Part shown: positions 49,456 to 59,400 of the stretch, in pieces
Layout of the letters: each line of letters starts with the position of its first letter
Numbering within the stretch: the stretch's first letter is position 1
NCBI GenBank assembly: GCA_027587225.1
Contig: JAPDDQ010000032.1
Coordinates: 1 to 64,000, forward strand
Direction: 5' to 3'
DNA length: 64,000 nucleotides
DNA from: Solirubrobacter taibaiensis
GTDB lineage: Bacteria; Actinomycetota; Thermoleophilia; Solirubrobacterales; Solirubrobacteraceae
Notes under the pieces: generated by a model
What the model was told of the DNA's origin: nothing
The model's input: the letters and a program-made list of their open reading frames with translations, nothing else
Databases searched by the model: none
Translations under genes and position numbers: made by a program

Positions 49456-50562
49456 ATGCTTGGAGGAGAAGTTCGCGTCGCCATTGCGGGGACGGGGTTC
49501 ATGGGTGCTGTCCACGCTCGTTCGGCGCGGCTTGCCGGTGCACGCTTGGTCGGCGTCGCCGGGTCCACGCCAGAGAAGAGTTCGCTCGCTGCAGCGGCTC
49601 TCGGCGCCGAACGCCCTTTCGCCACGTGGGAAGCACTGGTCGAGTCGCCGGACGTCGACGTGGTCCACGTCTGTACGCCCAATCACCTGCACCGGCCCCT
49701 GGCCGAAGCCGCGCTCGCCGCGGGGAAGCACGTCATCTGCGAGAAGCCGCTGGCGATCGACGATCGCGGTGCCGAGGAGATGCTCGACGCGGCGATCGCG
49801 TCGGGGCGTGTCCACGCGGTCCCGTTCGTCTACCGCTACCACCCGATGGTCCGTGAGGCGCGCGACCGTGTGCAGACCGGGACGTCCGGCGCCATCCGCC
49901 TGATCCACGGCGGGTACCTGCAGGACTGGCTGCTCAAGGCCGAGGACGACAACTGGCGCGTCGACGAGTCGATCGGCGGCGCGTCGCGGGCGTTCGCCGA
50001 CATCGGCTCGCACTGGTGCGACCTCGCCGAGTTCGTGTCCGGTCACAGGATCACGCGCGTGAGCGCGCGCACGTACGGAACGTTCCCGGAGCGCGCCACC
50101 GAAGACGCGGTGATCATGCAGTTCGAGACCGATCAGGGCGCGGTCGGCTCCACCGTCATCAGCCAGATCTCGGCGGGCCGCAAGAACCAGCTCACGCTCG
50201 AGATCGACGCCGCCGAGGAAGCGCTCTACTTCAATCAGGAAGAGCCGGAGACCCTCTGGGTCGGCAAGCGCGAGGCCGTCACGCTGCTCAAGCGCGACCC
50301 GGGCGTGCTGTCCGCGAACGCCGCACGGCTCGCCAACGTGCCCGCGGGTCACCCGCAGGGCTACAACGACGCTTTCAACGCGTTCGTCGCGGACGCTTAC
50401 GCCGCGACGCTGACGGGCGAGGCCCCCGATGGGCTGCCCGACTTCCGTGACGGACTGCGTGCCGCCCGCATCACCGCGGCCGTGCTCGCGTCGGCGGAGA
50501 CGGAGACCTGGGTCGACGTGCCGAGCGCGACGGCCGTGACAGCGGAGACTGCCGATGTCTGA
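49456..50562 (+). CDS. Gfo/Idh/MocA-family oxidoreductase
   Basis: 368 aa. N-terminal Rossmann domain (VRVAIAGTGFMGAVHARSARLAG; VHVCTPNHLH) with the family signature CEKPLAIDD near residue 97, and a C-terminal beta-sheet domain with the active-site GGASRAFADIGSHWCDLAEF block (D and H). It oxidises or reduces a sugar, inositol or 3-keto-sugar with NAD(P). As first gene of the ABC sugar operon, and with a ThuA-type protein downstream, a ThuB-like role in 3-keto-glycoside metabolism is a reasonable inference. The ATG at 49456 is probably leaderless; its last eight bases overlap the ATPase gene. Confidence 0.9.
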   Translation: MLGGEVRVAIAGTGFMGAVHARSARLAGARLVGVAGSTPEKSSLAAAALGAERPFATWEALVESPDVDVVHVCTPNHLHRPLAEAALAAGKHVICEKPLAIDDRGAEEMLDAAIASGRVHAVPFVYRYHPMVREARDRVQTGTSGAIRLIHGGYLQDWLLKAEDDNWRVDESIGGASRAFADIGSHWCDLAEFVSGHRITRVSARTYGTFPERATEDAVIMQFETDQGAVGSTVISQISAGRKNQLTLEIDAAEEALYFNQEEPETLWVGKREAVTLLKRDPGVLSANAARLANVPAGHPQGYNDAFNAFVADAYAATLTGEAPDGLPDFRDGLRAARITAAVLASAETETWVDVPSATAVTAETADV

Positions 50563-52060
50563 TCAGCTGCTCCTGCAGATGCAGGGCATCAAGAAGTCGT
50601 TCGTCGGCGTGGAGGTCCTCCACGGAGTCGACCTCGACCTGCGGGCCGGCGAGATCCACGCGATCGTGGGTGAGAACGGCGCCGGCAAGTCCACTCTGAT
50701 GAAGACGCTCGCCGGCGTCCACGAGCCCACCGAGGGCACGATCCGGATCAACGGCGAGGAACAGACGTTCCACCATCCGGCCGCCGCCCAGGCCGCCGGC
50801 GTGGGCATCGTCTACCAGGAGTTCAACCTCCTGCCGGACCGCAACGTGGCCGAGAACGTCTTCATCGGCCGCGAGCCGCGCAAGGGCCCGATCGTCGACG
50901 GTCGCAAGATGGAACGCGACACCGCGGCGCTGCTCGAGGAGGTCGGCGAGTCCGGCTTCGGGCCCAAGACGCCGGTGCGCTGGCTGTCGGTCGCGCAGCA
51001 GCAGGTCGTCGAGATCATCAAGGCGCGTTCGCTGAACGCCAAGATCCTCGTGCTCGACGAGCCCACCGCGGCACTCGCCGAGGGTGAGGTCGAGCTGCTG
51101 TTCAAGCTCGTGCGCCGCCTGCAGGAACTGGGCGTCGGCGTCCTGTACATCTCGCACCGCCTGCGTGAGGTCTTCGCGCTGTCGGACCGGATCACGGTCA
51201 TCAAGGACGGCGGCGTCGTCAAGACGCTCGACACGGCCTCGACCAACCAGCGTGAGCTCGTGAACCTGATGGTCGGGCGTGAGCTCGACGGCTACTTCCC
51301 GGAGAAGGGCGCCAAGGAAGACCTCGGCGAGGTGCGGCTCTCGGTCAAGAGCCTCACGACCGGACTCCTGCGCGACATCAACTTCGACGTCCGCGCCGGC
51401 GAGATCGTCGGTCTCGCCGGGCTCCAGGGCTCCGGCCGCACGGAGATCGCGCGCGCCGTGTTCGGTGCTGACCCGATCACCTCGGGCACGGTCGAGATCG
51501 ACGGCAAGGAACGTCGCTTCAAGCATCCGAGCCAGGCGATCAAGGCCGGCCTCGGGTTCATCACCGAGGACCGCAAGGCCGAGGGCCTCGCCCTCGCCCA
51601 GTCGATCGCGGACAACATGATGCTGGCCGTGCGGACCGTGATGTCGCCGCGCCAGCGCCGTGCCGCGAAGGGCATGATGTCGATCAGCGAGCTGGCCAAG
51701 GTCACCGAGCTGCGCGCTCGCGGTCCCGAGCAGGAAGTCCGCTTCCTCTCGGGCGGCAACCAGCAGAAGGTCGTGCTCTCCAAGTGGCTGGAGACCCAGC
51801 CGCAGATCCTGATCTTCGACGAGCCGACGCGCGGCATCGACGTCGGCGCCAAGGCCGGCATCCACGACCTCATCCGCAAGCTTGCGAAGGACGGCGTCGC
51901 CGTCCTGATGATCTCGTCGGAGCTGCCCGAGCTGATCGGCATGAGCGACCGCATCCTCGTCATGCACGAGGGCAAGCTCGCCGGCGAGTTGCCGGCCGGT
52001 GCCAGTGAGCCCCAGATCATGGAATACGCGACCGGTTCGCACGAGGAGGTGGCGGCGTGA
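50555..52060 (+). CDS. Sugar ABC transporter ATP-binding protein (RbsA/MglA-type, two domains)
   Basis: 501 aa with two ABC cassettes. First: Walker A GENGAGKST near residue 39, signature LSVAQQQVVEI, Walker B ILVLDEPTAAL, His in ISHRL. Second (about 260-490): degenerate Walker A GLQGSGRTE, canonical signature LSGGNQQKVVL, Walker B ILIFDEPTRGID. The two-domain layout with a weakened second P-loop is usual for the CUT2 class, which imports monosaccharides. It overlaps the dehydrogenase gene by eight bases and the permease start as GTGA. Confidence 0.95.
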   Translation: MSDQLLLQMQGIKKSFVGVEVLHGVDLDLRAGEIHAIVGENGAGKSTLMKTLAGVHEPTEGTIRINGEEQTFHHPAAAQAAGVGIVYQEFNLLPDRNVAENVFIGREPRKGPIVDGRKMERDTAALLEEVGESGFGPKTPVRWLSVAQQQVVEIIKARSLNAKILVLDEPTAALAEGEVELLFKLVRRLQELGVGVLYISHRLREVFALSDRITVIKDGGVVKTLDTASTNQRELVNLMVGRELDGYFPEKGAKEDLGEVRLSVKSLTTGLLRDINFDVRAGEIVGLAGLQGSGRTEIARAVFGADPITSGTVEIDGKERRFKHPSQAIKAGLGFITEDRKAEGLALAQSIADNMMLAVRTVMSPRQRRAAKGMMSISELAKVTELRARGPEQEVRFLSGGNQQKVVLSKWLETQPQILIFDEPTRGIDVGAKAGIHDLIRKLAKDGVAVLMISSELPELIGMSDRILVMHEGKLAGELPAGASEPQIMEYATGSHEEVAA

Positions 52061-53082
52061 GCGTCGTCGACCCGACGGAGCAGAGCCCTGGGGCTCGAGC
52101 GGCCGCGCGCAAGGAACGGAATGCCGCCTGGCGTGTGGGTGTGCTGGCCTCGCCCGCGGCGCCGGTGTACGGCGCCCTCATCGGCATCATCGTCCTGGCC
52201 TGGATCGTCGTCACCATCGACGGCGGCGACTTCCTGACCACGGGCAACATCGTCAACATGCTGCAGCGCTCGGTCGCGCTCGGCATCGTGTCGCTCGGCC
52301 AGACGGTCGTGATCCTGCTGGGCTCGCTCGACCTCTCGGTCGCGGCCCTCATCTCGCTGTCCTCGCTGGTGACGGCGCAGCAGATGGAAGGCGGCTCCGT
52401 GCTCGGGGCGATCGTGGTCGTGCTGCTGATGGGCGCCGGCATCGGCCTCGCCAACGGCCTGATCATCACCAAGCTGCGCGTGAACGCGTTCATCGCGACG
52501 CTCGGCATGGCCCTGATCATCGGCGGCATCATCGAGAACGGCTGGAGCGGCCCGCAGACGGGTGTGAGCGACGGGTTCTCCGAGAACCTCGGCTACACGC
52601 GCTTCGGCCTCATCCCGATGTCGTTCATCCTGTTCGCGGTCGTCGCGGTGATCATCTGGTTCGTCCTGCGGCACACGCGCTTCGGCTATCGGGTCTACGC
52701 GGTCGGTGGCTCTGAGGACGTGTCCAAGCTCTCCGGCCTGCGTACGCACCGCACGATCATCGCCGCGCACATCGTGTGCTCACTGACCGCGGTGATCACC
52801 GGCATCTTCCTGGCCTCGCGTCTGAAGGCCGGCACGCCGACCGTCGGTCTCGACGGCGGCTACGACCTCGAGTCGATCGCGGCCGTGGTCCTGGGCGGCA
52901 CCGCCCTGACCGGCGGGCGCGGCGGCGTCATCGGCACCATCGGTGGCGTCTTCATCCTCGCCGTGCTGGACAACGTCTTCAACCAACTCGAGTTCAACTC
53001 GTTCTTGAGGGACGTCGTCCGAGGCATCATCATCATCGCGGCCGTCGCGGTCTACGCGCGACGCACGGAGAAGAAGGCATGA
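52057..53082 (+). CDS. Sugar ABC transporter permease 1 (RbsC-type)
   Basis: 341 aa. About 8-10 transmembrane helices after a 35-residue cytoplasmic lead. CUT2 permease hallmarks: GQTVVILLGSLDLSVAALISLSS, NGLIITKLRVNAFIATLGM, HTRFGYRVYAVGGSEDVSKLSGL (coupling helix) and GGTALTGGRGGVIGTIGGVF. It pairs with permease 2 as a probable heterodimer. The GTG overlaps the ATPase stop and the TGA overlaps the next ATG. Confidence 0.94.
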   Translation: MSVVDPTEQSPGARAAARKERNAAWRVGVLASPAAPVYGALIGIIVLAWIVVTIDGGDFLTTGNIVNMLQRSVALGIVSLGQTVVILLGSLDLSVAALISLSSLVTAQQMEGGSVLGAIVVVLLMGAGIGLANGLIITKLRVNAFIATLGMALIIGGIIENGWSGPQTGVSDGFSENLGYTRFGLIPMSFILFAVVAVIIWFVLRHTRFGYRVYAVGGSEDVSKLSGLRTHRTIIAAHIVCSLTAVITGIFLASRLKAGTPTVGLDGGYDLESIAAVVLGGTALTGGRGGVIGTIGGVFILAVLDNVFNQLEFNSFLRDVVRGIIIIAAVAVYARRTEKKA

Positions 53083-54089
53083 GCACCGAGAACGTTGCTG
53101 CCTCGGGCTTTGGCGCCGAGACAGGGGACCGCCGCAGCCGCTTCCTGAGCTCGCTGGCGAGCACCGGGACGATCTTCGTCCTGCTGCTGATCCTTTGGGT
53201 GTGGATCACGATCCTGAACCCGACCTTCGCCGAGCCGGGCCCGTTCCTGGCGTACCTGAAGCGCTCGGCCCCGCTCGTCATCCTGGCCGCCGGCGCGTAC
53301 TTCGTGCTGGTCAGCGGCAACTTCGACCTGTCGGTCGGCTCGCTCGTGACGGTGATGGTCGTCGTCGCGGCGCGCGTGATCGACAACGAGCCCAGCCGCA
53401 TGTGGCCCGTGATCGCGCTGCTGCTCGCGATCGGCGTCATCGTCGGCTTCGTCAACGGCTTCATCTCGACGGTCCTGCGGGTGCCGTCCTTCATCACAAC
53501 CTTGGGAATGCTGCTCATCCTCAACGGAGCGGTATTCCTCTGGACCGGAGGCGCCCCACGTGGCGCGCTCTCGGAGAACTTCCGCTCGATCGGACGTCAG
53601 GGGATCGATGGGATCCCGTGGATCGAGCAGCTCCCGTGGTCGGTGATCATCATGGTCGTGATCGGTGTGGCATCGGTGTTCTTGATGCGCGCCGACTTCG
53701 GTCGCCAGTTGCTCGCCACGGGTGACAATGAACGAGCCGCCCGCCTGTCGGGCGTGCGCGTGGACCGCGTGCGGATCTTGGCCTTCGTCCTTTCGGGCGT
53801 TCTGGCTGCCGTCGCGGGCATTCTGCTCGCAGGCTTCGGCGGGGTTTCGGCCCAGGTTGGCCGGGGCCTCGAGTTCGACGCGATCACCGCCTGCGTGCTG
53901 GGTGGGGTCGTGCTCGGGGGCGGCCGTGGATCGGTCGTCGCCGCGATGGCCGGCGCTCTCACTCTGGAGGCGCTGTTCACGTGGCTCAACCTGCAGGGCG
54001 TCTCTGGCGCGCTCGAGGACACAGTCCAAGGCGTGATCATCATTGCCGCCGTGGCCTTTGCCGCGTACCGGCTCCGGGGCGCGCGCTGA
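53079..54089 (+). CDS. Sugar ABC transporter permease 2 (RbsC-type)
   Basis: 336 aa, same family as permease 1: AGAYFVLVSGNFDLSVGSLVT, NGFISTVLRVPSFITTLGMLLI, RADFGRQLLATGDNERAARLSGV and LGGVVLGGGRGSVVAAMAGAL. About eight to ten transmembrane helices. Two different permeases in one CUT2 operon suggest a heterodimeric channel. ATG 53079 overlaps the previous TGA (ATGA). Confidence 0.94.
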   Translation: MSTENVAASGFGAETGDRRSRFLSSLASTGTIFVLLLILWVWITILNPTFAEPGPFLAYLKRSAPLVILAAGAYFVLVSGNFDLSVGSLVTVMVVVAARVIDNEPSRMWPVIALLLAIGVIVGFVNGFISTVLRVPSFITTLGMLLILNGAVFLWTGGAPRGALSENFRSIGRQGIDGIPWIEQLPWSVIIMVVIGVASVFLMRADFGRQLLATGDNERAARLSGVRVDRVRILAFVLSGVLAAVAGILLAGFGGVSAQVGRGLEFDAITACVLGGVVLGGGRGSVVAAMAGALTLEALFTWLNLQGVSGALEDTVQGVIIIAAVAFAAYRLRGAR

Positions 54090-54104
54090 GATGCACACAC
54101 AACG

Positions 54105-54110
54105 AGGAGG
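54105..54110 (+). promoter_or_regulatory. Consensus ribosome binding site of the sugar-binding lipoprotein
   Basis: AGGAGG, seven bases before ATG 54118. It is the only perfect Shine-Dalgarno sequence in this operon, in line with the need for excess binding protein over the membrane components. Confidence 0.8.
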
Positions 54111-54117
54111 AACACGG

Positions 54118-55350
54118 ATGATCTGGAGGAGACTGGCCGGCGGCGTTGCCATGCTGGCCTGTTGCGGCACGATTGCCGCTTGCGGTAGCAGCGACGACCC
54201 GGCTGACGAGGGCGCGAAGAGCGGCGAGACGCCGGTCGCGACCGAGACGGCCGCCCCTGAGTCGAAGACGGGCGAGCAGTCCGAATTCTTCGTGCAGGCC
54301 GACTACGACAAGCAGCTCGCGCAGCGTTCGGCGACCCCCGAGGGTCCCGCCGACAAGCCGTGGGAGCAGATGATCGAGCCGGGCGAGATGGTTGACACGT
54401 CCGAGTTCAAGTCGGACAAGGCGGACGGCTGGAACGTCTGCTTCTCGAACGCGGCCAACGACAACCCGTGGCGCCAGAACGGTGGCATCACGATGAAGGC
54501 CGAGGCCGACAACACGCCGGAGATCGGCAAGTTCACGGTCGTCGACGCCGAGGCGAAGGACGACAAGCAGATCTCCGACATCGAGTCGATGACGTCGGGC
54601 GGCAAGTGCGACATCATCATCATCGCGCCGAACACCACGGCGACGCTGACGCCGGCCGTCGAGAAGGCCTGCGAGTCCGACATCCCGGTCATCGTGTTCG
54701 ACCGTGGTGTCACGACCGACTGCCCGGTCACGTTCATCCACCCGATCGGCGGCTACGCCTTCGGTGCTGACGCGGCCGAGTTCCTGCGTGACAACGTCAA
54801 GGAGGGCGGCAAGATCCTCGCCCTTCGCATCCTGCCGGGCGTTGACGTCCTTGAAACCCGCTGGTCGGGCGCCAAGGGCATCTTCGACGAGGCCGGTCTG
54901 AACGTCGTCGGCGTCGAGTTCACCGATGGTGACCCGGCCAAGACGAAGTCGATCGTCTCCGACTACCTGCAGAAGGAAGGCTCCCTCGACGGCGTCTGGA
55001 TGGACGCCGGCGCGACCGCCGTTGCCATGGTCGAGGCGTTCGAGGACGCCGGCCAGGAAGTGCCCTTCGTCACGGGCGAGGACCAGAACGACTTCCTCAC
55101 CAAGTGGAAGGAAGACGGTCTGAAGGCCGTCGCCCCGACCTACTCGAACTTCCAGTGGCGTACGGCGATCATCGCCGCCACGAAGATCCTGAAGGGCGAA
55201 GAAGTTCCGAAGGAATGGATCCTCCCGCAGCCGAAGATCACGGCTGAGAACCTGGACCAGTACGTCAAGCCGGACATGCCGCCGCTGTACTACGCGCTCT
55301 GCGGCTGCGAGGACCTCCCGGGCTTCCCCGAGAAGTGGGGCGGCAAGTAG
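54118..55350 (+). CDS. Sugar ABC transporter substrate-binding lipoprotein
   Basis: 410 aa. Lipoprotein signal with lipobox TIAACGSS (Cys about 22), then a Thr/Pro/Glu-rich linker (about 23-60). The ligand-binding core (about 95-390) is a Peripla_BP_4-like fold: WNVCFSNAANDNPWRQNGGITMKAEAD, CDIIIIAPNTTATLTPAVEKACESDIPVIVFDRG, HPIGGYAFGADAAEFL, DGVWMDAGATAVAMVEAF, VTGEDQNDFLTKWK. It captures the sugar outside and delivers it to the two permeases. Codon use here is less GC3-biased in places (GTT, CTT), as often in highly expressed genes. The strong AGGAGG supports the start. Confidence 0.93.
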   Translation: MIWRRLAGGVAMLACCGTIAACGSSDDPADEGAKSGETPVATETAAPESKTGEQSEFFVQADYDKQLAQRSATPEGPADKPWEQMIEPGEMVDTSEFKSDKADGWNVCFSNAANDNPWRQNGGITMKAEADNTPEIGKFTVVDAEAKDDKQISDIESMTSGGKCDIIIIAPNTTATLTPAVEKACESDIPVIVFDRGVTTDCPVTFIHPIGGYAFGADAAEFLRDNVKEGGKILALRILPGVDVLETRWSGAKGIFDEAGLNVVGVEFTDGDPAKTKSIVSDYLQKEGSLDGVWMDAGATAVAMVEAFEDAGQEVPFVTGEDQNDFLTKWKEDGLKAVAPTYSNFQWRTAIIAATKILKGEEVPKEWILPQPKITAENLDQYVKPDMPPLYYALCGCEDLPGFPEKWGGK

Positions 55351-55354
55351 TTCT

Positions 55355-56203
55355 ATGAAGCTGGGCGCCAACACATGGATCTGGGTCTCCCCGCTCACTG
55401 ATGAGCGGCTGACCCAGCTCGCGCCGCGGGTGCGCGACATGGGCTTCGACGTTGTCGAGCTCCCTGTCGAGCAGCTAGGGGACTGGAGTCCTGAGCACGC
55501 CGCAGAGGTACTGACCGAGCACGGGCTCGGTGCCTCGATTGCGGTGGCGATGGCTCCGGGGCGTGAGTTGTGTGGCGCTGACGCGGAAACGGTCGCGACG
55601 ACCCAGGCCTTCCTTCGGGATTGCCTGGACGTCGCGGCCACAGTTGGGGCCGGCGCCATCGCCGGCCCCATCTACACCTCGACCGGCCGGACGTGGCGAA
55701 TCACGCCGGACGAGCGAGTCAAGCTGTACGCGGAGCTGCGGGAGAACCTCGCACCCGTCGCCGAGTACGCCGGCGAAGTCGGCGTGAAGATCGGCATCGA
55801 GCCGTTGGTTCGTTACGAGACGAGCCTCATCAACACCGTCGAGCAGGCGCTCGAAGCCATCGACCCCTTGCCTTCGTCCGTGGGTCTGCTGCTCGACACC
55901 TACCACGCGAACGTGGAAGAAAAGGACTTCGCCGAGTCCTTCCGCCTCGGCGGACCCCGGTTGGCCCACGTCCACGCTTCCGCGAACGACCGCGGAGCGC
56001 CCGGCGCCGACCACATCGACTGGATCGGATTCCGCGACGCGATCCGCGACACGGGCTACGACGGCCCGGTCGTCATCGAATCCTTCACCGCGGAGAACGA
56101 GACCATCGCCACGGCCGCTTCGGTCTGGCGCCCGCTCGCCGCCTCCCAGGACGCCATCGCCGTCGACGGCCTGGCCTTCCTGCGCGAGCTCTTCGCTTCC
56201 TAG
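55355..56203 (+). CDS. TIM-barrel sugar isomerase/epimerase (D-tagatose/D-psicose 3-epimerase-like)
   Basis: 282 aa AP-endonuclease-2-type barrel. Metal-site residues are visible: Glu in KIGIEPLVRYETS, Asp in LLLDTYHANVEE, His in LAHVHASANDRG and Glu in PVVIESFT, with the DRG and HIDW segments typical of ketose 3-epimerases. It would epimerise a ketose or dehydrate/isomerise a keto-sugar after uptake. It is the last gene of the operon, five bases after the binding-protein stop. Two hairpins follow. Confidence 0.9.
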   Translation: MKLGANTWIWVSPLTDERLTQLAPRVRDMGFDVVELPVEQLGDWSPEHAAEVLTEHGLGASIAVAMAPGRELCGADAETVATTQAFLRDCLDVAATVGAGAIAGPIYTSTGRTWRITPDERVKLYAELRENLAPVAEYAGEVGVKIGIEPLVRYETSLINTVEQALEAIDPLPSSVGLLLDTYHANVEEKDFAESFRLGGPRLAHVHASANDRGAPGADHIDWIGFRDAIRDTGYDGPVVIESFTAENETIATAASVWRPLAASQDAIAVDGLAFLRELFAS

Positions 56204-56208
56204 CCTCC

Positions 56209-56231
56209 GCGCGCAGCGCCAAGCTGCGCGC
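56209..56231 (+). terminator. First terminator of the sugar operon
   Basis: 9-bp stem GCGCGCAGC / GCTGCGCGC with a GCCAA loop, six bases after the epimerase stop. Confidence 0.7.
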
Positions 56232-56243
56232 CGCTTCGACTTC

Positions 56244-56261
56244 GGGTCCGTTCGCGGACCC
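56244..56261 (+). terminator. Second terminator of the sugar operon
   Basis: 7-bp stem GGGTCCG / CGGACCC with a TTCG tetraloop followed by TTCTGTCGTTGT, giving a T-rich tail. Tandem terminators separate the transporter operon from the ThuA gene. Confidence 0.65.
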
Positions 56262-56330
56262 TTCTGTCGTTGTGCCCCCAAACTCGGTGACCCATTTGGC
56301 GCTTTCTGTCGTGCGCGCAGACAAAAGTCC

Positions 56331-56358
56331 TTGACAGCGCCGAGAGAACCTCTATAGG
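56331..56358 (+). promoter_or_regulatory. Promoter of the ThuA-fusion gene
   Basis: -35 TTGACA (56331-56336), 16-base spacer, -10 TATAGG (56353-56358). It is a near-consensus sigma-70-type promoter in an otherwise GC-rich gap, giving an approximately 80-base leader before GTG 56445. Confidence 0.7.
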
Positions 56359-56379
56359 TTCGACGAGCCGGACGCTGTT

Positions 56380-56395
56380 TTGTCAGACAAGTTGT
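56380..56395. promoter_or_regulatory. Overlapping palindromes in the ThuA leader (candidate operator)
   Basis: TTGTCAGACAA (TTGTC/GACAA arms) overlaps ACAAGTTGT, together forming a run of TTGTC half-sites about 15-30 bases downstream of the predicted transcription start. Suitable for roadblock repression, perhaps by one of the ROK proteins. Confidence 0.5.
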
Positions 56396-56430
56396 CAGTA
56401 GGCGTATCCGGGGTCTGAGGGGGCCCCGGG

Positions 56431-56437
56431 GGAGGAG
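56431..56437 (+). promoter_or_regulatory. Ribosome binding site of the ThuA-fusion gene
   Basis: GGAGGAG seven bases before GTG 56445; it fixes the non-ATG start. Confidence 0.75.
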
Positions 56438-56444
56438 AGACAGA

Positions 56445-59400
56445 GTGGGACGAGGGTCGAGTCTCGGCGTGCCGGATCGGCGCGCCCTGTTGCTCGGAGT
56501 TGCGGTAGCCCTGATTACGGCTCTCGCGCTACCGAGCTTTGCCGCCGCACAAGGCGAAGGGAAGCGGATCCTGCTCTACACGGGCACGACCGGCTTCCGT
56601 CACACGGACGCGATCAACAACGGTCGCCCCGTCGTGCAGGCCGCGCTCGTCGCGGCGGGTTACACCGTTGATTGGGAGGACTGCACCAACAACGGCACCA
56701 CGGCGCCCCCGACGGCGACGCAGTGCAACAACGCGGACAAGAACCCGCGCATCTTCACCGACGCGAACCTCGCGCGCTACGACGCGATCCTGCTCCTCAA
56801 TGCGTCGGCCGGTCCTCCCGGCCCGCTGTGGGACGCGAACGCCAAGGCCGCGATCATCAAGTTCACGCAGAACGGCGGCGGCATCGCCGGCGTCCACAAC
56901 GCGTCGGACATGGGCACGCAGCAGCTCACGTGGGACTGGTGGGACGGCAACAGCCCGAACTCCGCCGTCGGTTCGCTCATGGCCGGCCACGCCGCCACGA
57001 GCCTGACGAACATCGCCCAGGTCCAGGTCGCCGACAAGAACCACCTGTCGACGAAGGACCTCCCGGATCAGTACGGGATGGGTGACGAGCACTACAACTT
57101 CCAGCGCAACGTCCGCGGCTCGCACCACGTGCTGGCCACGCTCGACGAGCGCACGTACAACCCGGGCGCCAACGGCAAGGGCCAGGACCACCCGATCTCG
57201 TGGTGCAAGCTCTATGACGGGCCGGACATCAACGACAACACCGGCACCAACAAGGCCTACAAGGACGGCCGTGTCTGGATCACCGGCATGGGTCACTTCG
57301 GTGCCTCGTACACGGAGAACGGCGGCAACAACCCGCTGATCAAGCAGATCGTCGGCGGCACCGCGTGGGTGGCCGGCGGCGGCAAGAAGACCGACTGCTC
57401 CGGCACGGTCTGGTCCGGCTACCGCCGCACCGTGCTGGTCGCGAACGCCAACCAGCCGATCGGCATCGACGTCTCCAAGGACGGCAAGGTCTTCTGGTCC
57501 GAGGCCGGCCTCGCGGGCACCGCTGCCAACAACTACAACTCCGAGGGCTCGATCGTCATGCACGATCAGAAGGGCGCCCCCGGCAACAAGACGACGGTCG
57601 CGGTCATCCCGACGCGAGCCGATCACGGCAACTCCGAGGACGGCGTCCTCGGCTTCACGCTGCAGCCGGGCTTCGACCTGGCCGATCCGACGAAGCGGCA
57701 CGTGTTCGCGTACTACTCGCCGCGTCCCGGCCCCGGTGACAACTGGCCTACGGGCCTGACGTCGCCCCCGGCCACGGCCGTCGGCTACAACCAGATCTCC
57801 CGCTGGACGCTGACGGCGGACGGCAAGGGCGTCGAGCCGAACTCCGAACGCGTGATCCTGCGCGTGCCCAAGGCGAAGATCGGCGGCACCACGTCGACGG
57901 CCACCCCGCCCGTTCCGGGCCAGGGCGCGCCGGCCGGCTTCCCCGGCGGTCCGACGGACTCCGGTCCGGGCCACGTGGGTGGCGCCGGCCTGGACTTCGA
58001 CTCCGAGGGCAACCTGTACCTCGGCGTCGGTGACGACGTGTCCCCGAACGCTTCGGGCCACAGCGGCTACATCCCGATGGACTACCGCGCCTCTGAGCGT
58101 TGGGACGCCCGCAAGACCTCGGCCAACACGGCCGACCTGCGCGGCAAGGTGCTCCGCATCAAGCCGACGCTGGCGCCGATCGCGTCCGACTTCCCGCCCG
58201 GTGTCGGCTCGACCTACACCATCCCGGCGGGGAACCTGTTCCCGATCGGCACGGCCAAGACCCGTCCCGAGATCTACGCGATGGGCTTCCGCCAGCCGTT
58301 CACGCTCCACACCGACGCCAAGAACCCGGGCCTGATCGGCGTGGGTGAGTACTGCCACGACGGCTCGACCGACCGTGCGCAGCGCGCCCCGGCCGGCACG
58401 TGCGAGTGGAACCTGGTCGGCAAGGCTTCCAACCAGGGCTGGCCGTTCTGCGTCGGCGACCAGTCGGTGGCCAACACGGCCTGGCGCTGGAACTACGCCA
58501 ACCAGACCACGACGGGCTCGCAGTACGACTGCACGCAGGAGCAGATCCCGTCCGACATCCGCTGGGCGCCGGAGGGCCAGACCGCGGCCGCGCCGACGTT
58601 CGACGGTCTCGACATGATCCCGAAGCCGGTTCCGGCGACGATCTGGAAGAAGTACCCGAACGCCGGCAACACCGGCCTCCAGAGCGCCGCGGACTTCGGT
58701 GACCTGTCCCTGGGCGGCATGCAGCCGATGGCCGGGCCGATCTTCCGCTACAACGCGGCGACGGCGGGCTCCGGCGGCTTCCCGGCCTACTACGACGGCT
58801 CGTGGCTGATCAACAACCGCGGCGCGAACGACGGTTGGTGGAAGGAAGTCAAGATCCGCAACGACAACCAGCAGATGCTGGGCGTCAAGGACTGGCTGCC
58901 GTACAACAACGCGGGTACCGCCACGACGCAGCAGAACAGCCTCGTGATCGGTACGCAGTTCGGCGACGACGGCGCGCTGTACATGGCTCGCTATCCCGTC
59001 ACCTGCTGCCGTAACAACACGAACGCCGGCTCGACGGTGCAGATCGTCAAGATCACGTTCGACGTCTACGAGGAGACCAACGCCCCGTCCGTGACGGCCG
59101 CGTTCGATCCGGTCGCGCCCGGCAACGGCCGGACGTACACGGGCCCCGTGACGCTGAACTTCACGTCGACCGATCCGGCCAACGCCGACCCGGCGCAGCC
59201 GCAGGCCGGCGTGGACTACATCGAGCATCGCGTGATCCTCAACGGCGTGCCGGGCCCGTGGGTCCGCTCGACCAACCCGGGCCTCGTGAACCCGTACACG
59301 AGCTCGGTCACGGTGTCCGAGCTGGGCGCCTACTCGATCGAGTACCGCTCGGCCGACCGCGGCGGCAACGCCGAGGCCGCCAAGTCGGTGTCCTTCTGGA

